DNA from: Albidovulum sediminis
GTDB taxonomy: Bacteria; Pseudomonadota; Alphaproteobacteria; Rhodobacterales; Rhodobacteraceae
Length of the DNA stretch: 64,000 nt
Direction: 5' to 3'
Assembly (NCBI RefSeq): GCF_025380365.1
Contig: NZ_JAOCQF010000001.1
Location: 1,538,245-1,602,244 of the forward strand
The translations under genes and the position numbers were made by a program. Under the pieces are notes generated by a model, which searched no databases, was not told where the DNA came from, and saw only the letters and a list, made by a program, of their open reading frames with translations. Positions 36,815 to 45,283 of the stretch are shown here, piece by piece (the stretch's first letter is position 1; each line of letters begins with the position of its first letter).

Positions 36815-39249
36815 GCCTTCACCTTGAGGTTTTCGGGGTCGTAGAGGGGGGCGAGCGCGATCCGCGCCGGGAAGCGTTCGTTGGCGACAACCAGTTCATA
36901 GTCGCCCGAAGCGAGGAAGTCGTCGCTGACCCCTTCGGCGTTGCGGACATAGCCGTAGCCGATGGACCGGCCGAGCGTATAGCCGTAGCCGCCCGAGGTC
37001 AGATAGCCGACCGCCTGCCCGTTCCGCAGGATCGTCTCGCGCCCGACCAGGACCGCGGCAGGATCGTCGAGCGTGAAGCCGGCCAGGCGCTTGGTCAGCG
37101 GTTTGCCCGCCACCGCCTCAAGCGCCTTGCGCCCGATGAAATCGGCGTTGCGGCGCATCTTGACCGCCCAGCCCAGCCCCGCCTCGAAGGGCGTGTCGTT
37201 GGGCGTGATGTCCGACGACCAGGCGCGATAGCCCTTCTCCAGCCGGAGCGATTCGATCGCGCGGTAGCCGACGGGCCGGATCCCCTCGCCCGCCCCCACC
37301 GCCATCAGCGCGTCGAAGACGGCACCCGTGGCAGCCAGCGGCACGTGCAACTCCCACCCCAGTTCGCCCACATAAGTGACGCGCAGCGCCCGGACCGTCG
37401 CCCCGGCAATCGCGATCTCGCGCACATGGCCGAAGGGGAAGCCCGCGTTCGACACGTCCGCGTCCGTCAGACGCGCCAGCACGTCGCGCGCCTTCGGCCC
37501 CATCAGCGACAGCGTCCCCCATTCCTCGGTGATGTCGCGGATGGTCACGTCGCCCGCAGGCAGATGCTCGCCGATCCAGGCAAGGTCATGGGTGCGGAAG
37601 CCGGTGCCGGTGACGATGTAGAACCGGTCTTCCGCCAGCCGCGCCACCGTCAGGTCGGCCTCGATCCCGCCCCGCGTGTTCAGAAGCTGGGTATAGGTCA
37701 GACGCCCCGGCGCCTTGGTCACGTCATTGGCGCAGACGAAGTCGAGCGCGCGCACCGCGTCCCGCCCCGTCACCTCGTACTTGGCGAAGGATGACTGGTC
37801 GAAAAGCCCGACCGCCTCGCGCACGTGCCGGTGCTCCTCGCCCACGTGGGGGAACCAGTTCTGCCGGCCCATCGAATAGACGTCGCGCGGCTCCACGCCT
37901 TCGGGCGCGAACCAGTTCGGCCGCTCCCAGCCCAGCTTCGATCCGAAGACGGCGCGATGCCCCTTCAGCCGCTCATAAAGCGGCGAGACGATCCGCGGTC
38001 GGCCCGAGGTGTATTCCTCGTGCGGGAAGCCGATGGTGTAGTGCTTGCCGTAAGCCTCGCAGGTGCGGTCGCTGACCCATTGCCGGTCGCGGTGCATCTC
38101 CGAGAAGCGGCGGATGTCCACCACCCAGAGGTCGAGCGGTGCCTCGCCGTTCACCACCCAGTCGGCCAGCACCCATCCCGCGCCGCCCCCGCTCGCGATG
38201 CCGAAGGCGTTGAAGCCCGCGCCCACGAACATGTTCACGCATTCCGGCGCCGGCCCGAGGATGAAGTTGCCGTCCGGCGTGAAGCTTTCCGGCCCGTTGA
38301 TCATCTGCTTGACGCCCACCTCCGACAACGCCGGAACCCGCTCGATCGCCTGCACCAGGTGCTGCTCGAAATGGTCGTAGTCGTCCTCGAACAGGTGGAA
38401 CTGCCAGTCGTTCGGGATGTCGCCGGTGGGCAGCGGCTGCGGGTTGGGCTCATACCCGCCCATGACGAGGCCGCCCACCTCTTCCTTGAAATAAGTGCGC
38501 CGGTCCGGGTCGCGGATGGTCGCCGCGTCGGCCGAAAGGCCGGGGATCTTCTCGGTCACGATGTACTGGTGGCGGACCGCCTGCAACGGCACGTTGATTC
38601 CGGCCATCGCGCCCACCTGCCGCGCCCACTGCCCGGCGCAGTTGACGACCTTCTCGCAGGCGATCTCCCCTTGCGAGGTGCGGACCGAGGTGATGCGGTT
38701 GCCCGCCATCCCGAAGCCCAGGACCCGCACGCCCTCGAAGATCTTCGCTCCGTGCATCCGCGCGCCCTTGGCCAGCGACTGCGTGATGTCCGAGGGGCTG
38801 GCCTGCCCGTCCGTCGGCAGCCAGCTTGCGCCGACCAGATCCGATGTCTCCATCAGCGGCCACATCTGCCGGACCTCCTGCGGAGAGATCAGGTGCATCT
38901 CCATCCCGAAGCTGCGCGCCGTGGTCGCCAGCCGCTTGTATTCGGTCCAGCGGTCCTCGTTCGTGGCCAGGCGCAGGCAGCCGGTCATCTTCCAACCGGT
39001 CTCGAGGCCCGTCTCGGCGGCCAGCCCCTTGTAAAGCTCGACCGAATATTTCAGCACCCGCGTGATCGAGGCCGAGGACCGCAACTGCCCCACCAGCCCC
39101 GCCGCGTGCCAGGTCGAGCCCGAGGTCAGCCGGCCCTGCTCCAGCAGGACGACATCGGCCTTGTGGTCGCGCGCCAGGTGATAGGCCGTCGATGCGCCGA
39201 TGATCCCGCCGCCGATGACGACGATCTGGGCGTGCGTGGGTAGGGTCAT
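36811..39249 (-). CDS. FAD oxidoreductase with GcvT domain (dimethylglycine/sarcosine dehydrogenase-like), paralogue A
   Basis: An 812-residue protein, a clear paralogue of the downstream gene with the same domain order: IVVIGGGIIGASTAYHLAR, GSTWHAAGLVGQLR (covalent-FAD His), then a GcvT domain with YVGELGWELHVPLAA, RAIESLRLEKGYRAW and SDITPNDTPFEAGLGW. It is more like typical dimethylglycine dehydrogenases (FEGVRVLGF, PGLSADAATIRDPD) than paralogue B. Two such enzymes in tandem could act on successive N-methyl groups of the same substrate, e.g. dimethylglycine then sarcosine. That is inference from the tandem arrangement. Confidence 0.88.
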   Translation of the reverse strand: MTLPTHAQIVVIGGGIIGASTAYHLARDHKADVVLLEQGRLTSGSTWHAAGLVGQLRSSASITRVLKYSVELYKGLAAETGLETGWKMTGCLRLATNEDRWTEYKRLATTARSFGMEMHLISPQEVRQMWPLMETSDLVGASWLPTDGQASPSDITQSLAKGARMHGAKIFEGVRVLGFGMAGNRITSVRTSQGEIACEKVVNCAGQWARQVGAMAGINVPLQAVRHQYIVTEKIPGLSADAATIRDPDRRTYFKEEVGGLVMGGYEPNPQPLPTGDIPNDWQFHLFEDDYDHFEQHLVQAIERVPALSEVGVKQMINGPESFTPDGNFILGPAPECVNMFVGAGFNAFGIASGGGAGWVLADWVVNGEAPLDLWVVDIRRFSEMHRDRQWVSDRTCEAYGKHYTIGFPHEEYTSGRPRIVSPLYERLKGHRAVFGSKLGWERPNWFAPEGVEPRDVYSMGRQNWFPHVGEEHRHVREAVGLFDQSSFAKYEVTGRDAVRALDFVCANDVTKAPGRLTYTQLLNTRGGIEADLTVARLAEDRFYIVTGTGFRTHDLAWIGEHLPAGDVTIRDITEEWGTLSLMGPKARDVLARLTDADVSNAGFPFGHVREIAIAGATVRALRVTYVGELGWELHVPLAATGAVFDALMAVGAGEGIRPVGYRAIESLRLEKGYRAWSSDITPNDTPFEAGLGWAVKMRRNADFIGRKALEAVAGKPLTKRLAGFTLDDPAAVLVGRETILRNGQAVGYLTSGGYGYTLGRSIGYGYVRNAEGVSDDFLASGDYELVVANERFPARIALAPLYDPENLKVKA

Positions 39250-40133
39250 GATGAGGTCTTTCCGTAACGGGTGTGATAGCGGTCAAGCGCGGCGCCAAGC
39301 CGCCCCAGGTAGTCGCGCGCGTGCGCGTCGTAGTCGGCGCCGGGCGCGGCCAGGAATATCTCCGAGACCATCGCCCACATCGCCTCCCGCGCGAGAGAGG
39401 CGCATTGCATCGCGTCGAAGGCGCGCACCGTCGCCTCGTCGGGCGGATGGCCGAGATAGGCGAACAGCATCGCGCGGGCCTCCTCCGCGCTCATCCCCGC
39501 GTTCGAGGCGGCGCCGGCAAGATCGAACATCGCCGTCCCGAAGGCCGCATATTCGAAGTCGATCAGCCAGAGCTGCCCGCCCGGGCTTTCGAGGAAATTG
39601 CCCGGCAGAAGATCGTGATGGCCGAAGACGATCGGCAAGGGCACCTGTGCCGCCTCCATCTCGGCCGCCACCGCCGTCAGCCAGGGCAGGTCGGCGGCAA
39701 AGCGGCTGCCCCGCGCGGCCAGCGTGCGGGCATAGTCGCGGATGACGTGGAAAACCCAGAAGATCGCGCCGGGCCCCGACACCTCGGCCGGCATCTTCGT
39801 GTGAAAATCGCGCAGGAGCCGGCCGATGCGGCCGGGATTTGCGCGCATGTCCGCCTCGCCCCAGGTCCGCGCCGGCAGGAACTCCGACACCATGACGCCG
39901 CGCCTGGTGTATTCGACCGCGGGGGCGAACCCCGCCCGGTGCGCGGCCGCCGCGGCCATGACCTCGGCCGCCCGGCTGACGTGGTGAAAGGGAAAATCCT
40001 TGCCGAAGCGCACGACATGGACGCCCGCGGCATCGGTGACCTTCCAGCTTTCGTTCGACAGCCCGCCCTTCAGCCGCTCGGCCCGGATCTCTCCCTGCCA
40101 GCAAGGCAGCGCGCGGATGCGTCTCAGCGACAT
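39246..40133 (-). CDS. APH/choline-kinase-like phosphotransferase (operon-proximal)
   Basis: A 295-residue kinase of the aminoglycoside phosphotransferase fold: GGLSNESWKV, VRFGKDFPFHHVSR, the catalytic loop VFGHHDLLPGNFL and the LIDFEYAAFGTAMFDLA metal site. Its start at 40133 follows AAAGGTGG. It lies 79 bases after the permease gene and overlaps paralogue A of the GcvT oxidoreductases. It differs substantially from the kinase at 33507, so the two probably phosphorylate different substrates or act at different steps. The order kinase, GcvT, GcvT, kinase is striking. Confidence 0.87.
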   Translation of the reverse strand: MSLRRIRALPCWQGEIRAERLKGGLSNESWKVTDAAGVHVVRFGKDFPFHHVSRAAEVMAAAAAHRAGFAPAVEYTRRGVMVSEFLPARTWGEADMRANPGRIGRLLRDFHTKMPAEVSGPGAIFWVFHVIRDYARTLAARGSRFAADLPWLTAVAAEMEAAQVPLPIVFGHHDLLPGNFLESPGGQLWLIDFEYAAFGTAMFDLAGAASNAGMSAEEARAMLFAYLGHPPDEATVRAFDAMQCASLAREAMWAMVSEIFLAAPGADYDAHARDYLGRLGAALDRYHTRYGKTSS

Positions 40134-40212
40134 GATCCACCTTTCAGTCTGGCCCAAATACTCCCGCCGGAGGCTCCCGCAGCCGGCCACCGCGCCAACG
40201 CCCGTGACCTGG

Positions 40213-42216
40213 TCATGCCGCCTCCAGCCCCAGCCGCGCCCGCGCCGCACGGGCGGAGGCCGAGATCAGCCGGTCGGTGATGATGGCGATGAAGGCGACG
40301 GCCAGCCCCGCCACGATCCCGCGCCCCGGATCGGCCTTGGTCAGCGCGATGTAGACCTCCTGCCCGAGGTCGCGGGTGCCGACGAGCGCGGTGATGACCA
40401 GCATCGAAAGCGCGAACATCACCGTCTGGTTCAGCCCCAGCAGTATCTCGGGCAGCGCCAGGCGCAGCTTGATCCGCCGCAGGATCTGGCCGCGCGTGCA
40501 GCCCATCGCCTGCCCGGCCTCGATCAGGCGCGGGTCGACGCCCTTGAGGCCAAGGACGGTATAGCGCACCGCCGGCACCAGGGCATAGGCCACCACCGCG
40601 ATCATCGCGGTGAAGTCGCCGACGCGGAACAGCATCACCGCCGGCATCAGGTAGACGAACGAGGGCAGCGTCTGCAGCGTGTCGATGATCACCCGGACCG
40701 GGGTCCAGACGCCCTCCCGCTCGGCCGAGAGGATGCCGAGGGGAATACCGATCAGCATGGCGAACAGGGTCGAGATGCCGCAGAGATAGACGGTGATCGC
40801 GGCCTTCTCCCACTGGTCGGTCGCGGCGATGAGGAAGGCGAGTGCCGCGACCAGCGCGGCCAGCCGCCAGCCGCCCAGCCGCCAGCCCGCCCAAGCCAGA
40901 AGGGCCGTCACCCCCGCCCAGGGCAGCCCGCCAAGGAAGCGCTTGAAGGGCACCAGAAGGTTCAGGAGCACCGCGTTCTTCACCGCCTCGATGGTGTCGA
41001 AGAAGTTGACGTTGATCCATTCGACGACACTGCTCCAGAAGGTGCCGGTCGACAGTTCCAGCGCCTCGGGCCAGGTCTGGAGCGCCGGCACCGCCGCGCC
41101 CGCGATCCCGGCCCCGAGGATCAGGGCGAGGCCAGAGATCAGGTAGGGGTGGCGCGCGGCCAGACCGGTCCCGGCGGCGGGTTCGGGGCGCAGATGCGCG
41201 AAGGCCTGGCTCAGCCGGTCCAGCGCCACGGCGAGGGCGACGATAGCGAACCCCGCCTCGAGCCCAGCGCCGAAGTCGAGCCGGCGCAGCGCCGCCAGCA
41301 CGTCGAAGCCAAGCCCCCCCGCCCCGATCATCGAGGCGATGATGACCATGTTGAGGCTGAGCATGATCACCTGGTTGACCCCCACCATCAGCGCGTCCTT
41401 GGACGAGGGGATCATCACCCGCCACATCATCTGGCGGCGCGTGCAGCCGACCATGTGGCCAAGGTCGGTCAGTTCCGACGGCACCCGCCGGAGCGCGAGT
41501 TCGGTGATCCGCGTCATCGGCGGCATCGCATAGATCAGCGTCGCCACCACCGCCGCCGTCGGCCCGAAGCCGAACAGGATCAGGATCGGCACGAGGTAGG
41601 CAAAGACAGGGATCGTCTGCATCAGGTCGAGAACGGGCCGGATTGCCCGCTCGAACCAGGGGTGGCGGAAGGCGAGGACGCCCAGCAGAAGCCCGCCCGC
41701 CACGCCAAGCGGCACCGCGACGAGGATCGAGGCCAGGGTCACCATGGCGCTTTGCCACTGGCCGAAGACCAGCACGAAGGCAAGGCAGCCCGCAACCAGC
41801 GCCGCCAGCCGCCAGCCGCCGGCGTAGCGCCCCAGCAGCGCGCCCGACCCGATCAACGCGACCCAGGACAGCGGCGGCAGGATCTGCACCGCCTGCGACC
41901 CCTCCCCCCGCAGGAACCCGGTCGAGATCAGGCTGAGGACGAAGCGGTAGGGCACGTCGAGCATCGCCGCGATGAAGCGGGTGAACTCCGAAAAGGTGAA
42001 AAGGCCGAAGGTCGCCTCGTTCAGCAGCCACTTGGTAAAGGCGGTAATCCAGCGCGCGGCGGGGATGCGCAGCGCCTTGGGGTAATCGAAGGCCCAGGGG
42101 AAAGCCCCGGACCCGAAAAGCCACAGGAGCGCAAGAAGGCCCAGCGCGATCGCCCAGCCGAGCCAGGCCGGAAACCGTCGGGCGGCAGGGCGGGCAGATG
42201 GGCCTGCGGGGGTCAT
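40213..42216 (-). CDS. Glycine-betaine/proline-type ABC permease with two fused permease domains
   Basis: A 667-residue membrane protein carrying two complete ProW-like permease domains in tandem. The first EAA-type loop reads LTDLGHMVGCTRRQMMWRVMIP (here in parts) and the second IEAGQAMGCTRGQILRRIKLP-like. Residues 1-340 and 370-667 correspond. It would serve as a single-gene equivalent of a permease dimer. It starts 3 bases after the ATPase 3' fragment and is followed by the kinase. Family members transport glycine betaine, proline, choline or related quaternary amines. Confidence 0.92.
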   Translation of the reverse strand: MTPAGPSARPAARRFPAWLGWAIALGLLALLWLFGSGAFPWAFDYPKALRIPAARWITAFTKWLLNEATFGLFTFSEFTRFIAAMLDVPYRFVLSLISTGFLRGEGSQAVQILPPLSWVALIGSGALLGRYAGGWRLAALVAGCLAFVLVFGQWQSAMVTLASILVAVPLGVAGGLLLGVLAFRHPWFERAIRPVLDLMQTIPVFAYLVPILILFGFGPTAAVVATLIYAMPPMTRITELALRRVPSELTDLGHMVGCTRRQMMWRVMIPSSKDALMVGVNQVIMLSLNMVIIASMIGAGGLGFDVLAALRRLDFGAGLEAGFAIVALAVALDRLSQAFAHLRPEPAAGTGLAARHPYLISGLALILGAGIAGAAVPALQTWPEALELSTGTFWSSVVEWINVNFFDTIEAVKNAVLLNLLVPFKRFLGGLPWAGVTALLAWAGWRLGGWRLAALVAALAFLIAATDQWEKAAITVYLCGISTLFAMLIGIPLGILSAEREGVWTPVRVIIDTLQTLPSFVYLMPAVMLFRVGDFTAMIAVVAYALVPAVRYTVLGLKGVDPRLIEAGQAMGCTRGQILRRIKLRLALPEILLGLNQTVMFALSMLVITALVGTRDLGQEVYIALTKADPGRGIVAGLAVAFIAIITDRLISASARAARARLGLEAA

Positions 42217-42219
42217 CGC

Positions 42220-42792
42220 TCAGCCCCCCAGCATCAGCGCGACGACATCGGCGCGGTGAAGGTGGCCAAGGGTTTCGCCCCCCGCCCCGGTCACGCGCAG
42301 CGCCTCGGCCCCGTCGAGGAACAGCGGCGCAGCCTCGGCGACGGTGGCGCGCGCGGCGATCCCGGCCACGGGATCGGGACCGGCGGCGGCGCGCATCGCC
42401 GAGGCGACCCGCACCACCTTGGCGCGCGGCACAGCGCGGGTGAACTCGCGCACGTAATCCGTCGCCGGGTTCAGCACGATATCCTCGGGCGTGCCCTGCT
42501 GGACGATCGCGCCGTCCTTCATGATGGCGATGCGGTCGGCCAGGCGGATCGCCTCGTCGAAGTCGTGGGTGATGAAAACGATGGTCTTCTTCAGGACCGA
42601 TTGCAGGCGGATGAACTCGTCCTGCATCTCGCGCCGGATCAGCGGATCGAGGGCCGAGAACGGCTCGTCCAGGAACCACAGTTCCGGCTCGACGGCGAGC
42701 GAGCGGGCGATGCCCACGCGCTGCTGCTGGCCGCCCGACAACTGGCGCGGAAAGGCGTCTTCCCGCCCCGAGAGGCCCACCAGCGCGATCAT
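42220..42792 (-). CDS. Betaine-type ABC ATPase, C-terminal part (separate frame)
   Basis: A 190-residue fragment holding the signature LSGGQQQR (18-25), Walker B FLDEPFSALD (40-49), the switch histidine ITHDFDEA and a short C-terminal CBS-like region. It lacks Walker A, so it cannot bind ATP alone. It begins at an ATG overlapping the upstream stop as ATGA, and the wording MIALVGLSGRED is exactly what should follow the end of the upstream fragment in an intact ATPase. A one-base change in the alternating GC run at the junction is the likely cause. See the upstream half at 42789. Confidence 0.8.
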   Translation of the reverse strand: MIALVGLSGREDAFPRQLSGGQQQRVGIARSLAVEPELWFLDEPFSALDPLIRREMQDEFIRLQSVLKKTIVFITHDFDEAIRLADRIAIMKDGAIVQQGTPEDIVLNPATDYVREFTRAVPRAKVVRVASAMRAAAGPDPVAGIAARATVAEAAPLFLDGAEALRVTGAGGETLGHLHRADVVALMLGG

Positions 42793-43271
42793 CCGGCGCG
42801 CGCGATCCTCGCGCTCAGCCCGCCCATGCCCTGCACGTCGAGCGGGAAGGCCACGTTGTCGAGCACGCTGAGGTGCGGCAGGAGCGCGAAGTGCTGGAAC
42901 ACCATGCCCATCTTGTGGCGGCGGATCTCGATCATCTCCGCTTCTGAGGCCGCCAGCAGGTCACGCCCGTTGAACAGGATCTCGCCCGCCGTCGGCTCCA
43001 CCAGCCGCGACATCAGCCGCACGAGCGTGGACTTGCCCGACCCCGACAGCCCCATGATGACGAAGATCTCGCCCTCGCGCACAGACAGGCTGACCGCGCG
43101 CACCGCGGGCACGAGGCCCGCCGCCTGAAGCCGCTCGGCCGTCGCCCCGGCGCCCAGCCCGGTCAGGGTTTCGCGCGCCCGGGGTCCGAACAGCTTCCAG
43201 ACATTGCGGCAGGTCAGCTTCGCGTCCGCGCTCGCAGCATGCGTCGCGTCTGTGGCGGGCGTGGGGGTCAT
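42789..43271 (-). CDS. Betaine-type ABC ATPase, N-terminal part (separate frame)
   Basis: A 160-residue fragment with Walker A GLSGSGKST at 74-82 and the Q-loop GMVFQHFALLPHLSV, then a stop directly after LSARIARAG. Its family has about 340-400 residues with one continuous frame, so it lacks signature and Walker B. The two halves together make one ProV/OpuAA-like ATPase. Start at 43271 with AGGA upstream. Either the gene is frameshifted, the sequence has an error, or translation of the two halves is coupled and they associate. I favour the first or second. Confidence 0.8.
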   Translation of the reverse strand: MTPTPATDATHAASADAKLTCRNVWKLFGPRARETLTGLGAGATAERLQAAGLVPAVRAVSLSVREGEIFVIMGLSGSGKSTLVRLMSRLVEPTAGEILFNGRDLLAASEAEMIEIRRHKMGMVFQHFALLPHLSVLDNVAFPLDVQGMGGLSARIARAG

Positions 43272-43343
43272 GGGCGGTCCTGAGGGTGCAGCGTCAAGGC
43301 CGCCCGCTTGCACGGGCGGTCCCATTCCTTTCGGATCAGCGTG

Positions 43344-44297
43344 TTACTGGCCGATCCAGCCTTTCCAGCGGCCCTCGTTCGCGGCCATCCAGTCGGCCGT
43401 CACCTGTTCGACGGTCTTGCCGTTCAGGTCGACCTCGGTGATCATCTGGCCCATCTCGTCGTTGTCGATGGTGAAGGCCTTGACCGCCGCGTAAGCGCCG
43501 GGCCACTTGTCCTTCACGCCGGCCCAGCCGACCTTCCAGATCTCTCCGAACGGCTTGCCGCAGTCATAGGCGCTGTCGGGGTTCGAACCCCAGGCCGGGT
43601 CGTTGTAGCATTCGGCGGTGTATTCCGGGAACTCGACCCATTCGCCCTCGTACTTCGCGGGCGCCCAGTGCGGCGCATAGATCCACAGCATGATCGGCGC
43701 CTGGCGCTGGTAGGCGCTTTCCAGTTCGGCAAAAAGGGCCGCGTCGGTGCCTGCGTGGATCACCTCGAACGGAAGGTCCAGCGCCTCCACCCGTTCGTCA
43801 TCGAACCCGCCCCAGGTCACCGGGCCACCCAGATAGCGGCCTTTCGGCGCGGTTTCGGCGGTGGAGAACGCCTCGGCGCAGGCCTCGTCCTTCAGCGCCT
43901 CCCAGTTGGGCAGGCCGGGGCACTTTTCCTTCATGTAGGTCGGATACCACCACTCCTCCTTGGCCTTCATGCCGGTCGGGCCGAAGACCTCGGTCTTGCC
44001 GGTAGCGGTGGAGGCGTCCATGGCGTCGCGGCCTGTCGTCTCCCACATCTCCATGGCGACGTGCAGGTCGCCCGATTCCAGCCCGGCGAACTGCGCCAGG
44101 TAGTCGGCCTGCACGTATTCGACGTTGTAGCCCGCCTGCTTCAGCACCTCGCCCATGATCTGCGTCGTGATGAGCTGGCCGGTCCAGTCATGCAGCGTCA
44201 GCTTGATCGGGTCGGAGGATTCCTGCGCCCAGCCGGCACCGGCCATCAGCGCGAAGGCAGAGGCGGCAAGGCTGCGCTTCAGCAACGTTGTGGTCAT
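43344..44297 (-). CDS. Glycine-betaine-type ABC substrate-binding protein
   Basis: A 317-residue periplasmic protein with a signal peptide ending AGAGWAQ-ES near residue 24. OpuAC-type motifs follow: LTLHDWTGQLITTQIMGEVL, LESGDLHVAMEMWETTGRDA, and late Trp-rich stretches (WWYPTYM, WAPAKYEGEWVEFPEY) that could form the aromatic cage for a quaternary amine. It starts the minus-strand module and is separated from the ATPase by 72 bases. GGGAG precedes the ATG. A candidate promoter lies about 90 bases upstream at 44385-44413. Confidence 0.9.
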   Translation of the reverse strand: MTTTLLKRSLAASAFALMAGAGWAQESSDPIKLTLHDWTGQLITTQIMGEVLKQAGYNVEYVQADYLAQFAGLESGDLHVAMEMWETTGRDAMDASTATGKTEVFGPTGMKAKEEWWYPTYMKEKCPGLPNWEALKDEACAEAFSTAETAPKGRYLGGPVTWGGFDDERVEALDLPFEVIHAGTDAALFAELESAYQRQAPIMLWIYAPHWAPAKYEGEWVEFPEYTAECYNDPAWGSNPDSAYDCGKPFGEIWKVGWAGVKDKWPGAYAAVKAFTIDNDEMGQMITEVDLNGKTVEQVTADWMAANEGRWKGWIGQ

Positions 44298-44384
44298 CGC
44301 AATCTCCCTGTTCGGCCGGCCTGCGCCGGTCATGCTGGGACGCCATGACCGGGGCCTGCCGCCCCGCCCCCGTCCCTTGCCCCA

Positions 44385-44413
44385 AGTAGGGACTGCGCGG
44401 GCGATTCCGTCAA
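44385..44413 (-). promoter_or_regulatory. Candidate promoter of the betaine-type module
   Basis: On the minus strand TTGACG (44413-44408), 17-base spacer, CCTACT (44390-44385). Immediately upstream lies an A-rich stretch (plus strand 44417-44441, a T-rich tract with seven T in a row) like an UP element or a DeoR-type operator region. Sequence evidence only. Confidence 0.4.
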
Positions 44414-44486
44414 TCCTGTTTGTGGTTTCTTGTGTTTTTTTCGCCCGAAACGCGCCCGATGATTGTGCATCCGCGTGAGATTTCCT

Positions 44487-45272
44487 ATGATCTCCAAGAA
44501 ATTCGGTCACGCCATGCTGTCGAAACGTCACGCCGACATCCTCCAGATCCTCGAGGCCGAAGGCTCGGTCTCGATCGCGGCCCTGGCCGAACGGCTCGGC
44601 GTGTCGCTGGAAACCGTGCGCCGCGACGTGAAACCGCTGAGCGAGGCGGGATCGGTCGTGCGCATCCATGGCGCGGTCGGGCTTGCCGGCCAGATCGGCG
44701 AGGCGCCGTTCCAGAAGCGGATGCGCGAGAATGCGGCCGCCAAGCAGGCGATCGCGCGGGCGGTGGCAGAGATGATCCGCGACGGCGATTCCGTGATGCT
44801 CGATACCGGGACGACGACAAGCTATGTCGCGCGCGAACTGACGCGGCGTCGGCGGCTGACGGTCGTCACTAATTCGTCCGACATCGCGCGGACGCTGGCC
44901 ACGGTGAACGGCAACCGCGTCTACATGGCGGGCGGCGAGTTGCGCAGCGATTCAGGCGCGGCCTTCGGAAAGTCGGCGCTCGACTTCGCCGGCCGCTTCA
45001 CCGTCGCCCATGCAATCATCTCGGCCAGCGCGGTCGACCCGTCCGGCGTGATGGACTTCGACCTTGAGGAAGCGGAGTTCGGGCGCCTTCTGCTGACGCG
45101 GGCCGAACGGCGGATGGTCGTCACCGACCACACGAAATTCGGCCGTCGCGGCTTGATCCATGTCTGCGGTTTCGCCGACCTCGACATGCTGGTGACGGAC
45201 CGGGCGCCGCCTGCCGCCATCGCCTCGGCCCTTGACGCGGCGGACACGGCGCTGAAGGTCGCCGCGACCTGA
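44487..45272 (+). CDS. DeoR/GlpR-family transcriptional regulator
   Basis: A 261-residue regulator with a DeoR helix-turn-helix (QILEAEGSVSIAALAERLGV then ETVRRDVKPL) and an effector domain containing SVMLDTGTTTSYVARELT and VTNSSDIARTLA. Proteins of this family usually respond to a phosphorylated small molecule. It is divergent from the betaine-type importer, 189 bases apart, and presumably controls it. Start choice: the ATG at 44487 has a weak GAGA upstream; an internal ATG at 44514 (MLSKRHADILQ) would still keep the whole HTH. Confidence 0.88.
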   Translation: MISKKFGHAMLSKRHADILQILEAEGSVSIAALAERLGVSLETVRRDVKPLSEAGSVVRIHGAVGLAGQIGEAPFQKRMRENAAAKQAIARAVAEMIRDGDSVMLDTGTTTSYVARELTRRRRLTVVTNSSDIARTLATVNGNRVYMAGGELRSDSGAAFGKSALDFAGRFTVAHAIISASAVDPSGVMDFDLEEAEFGRLLLTRAERRMVVTDHTKFGRRGLIHVCGFADLDMLVTDRAPPAAIASALDAADTALKVAAT

Positions 45273-45283
45273 CCCCGCTCTGG

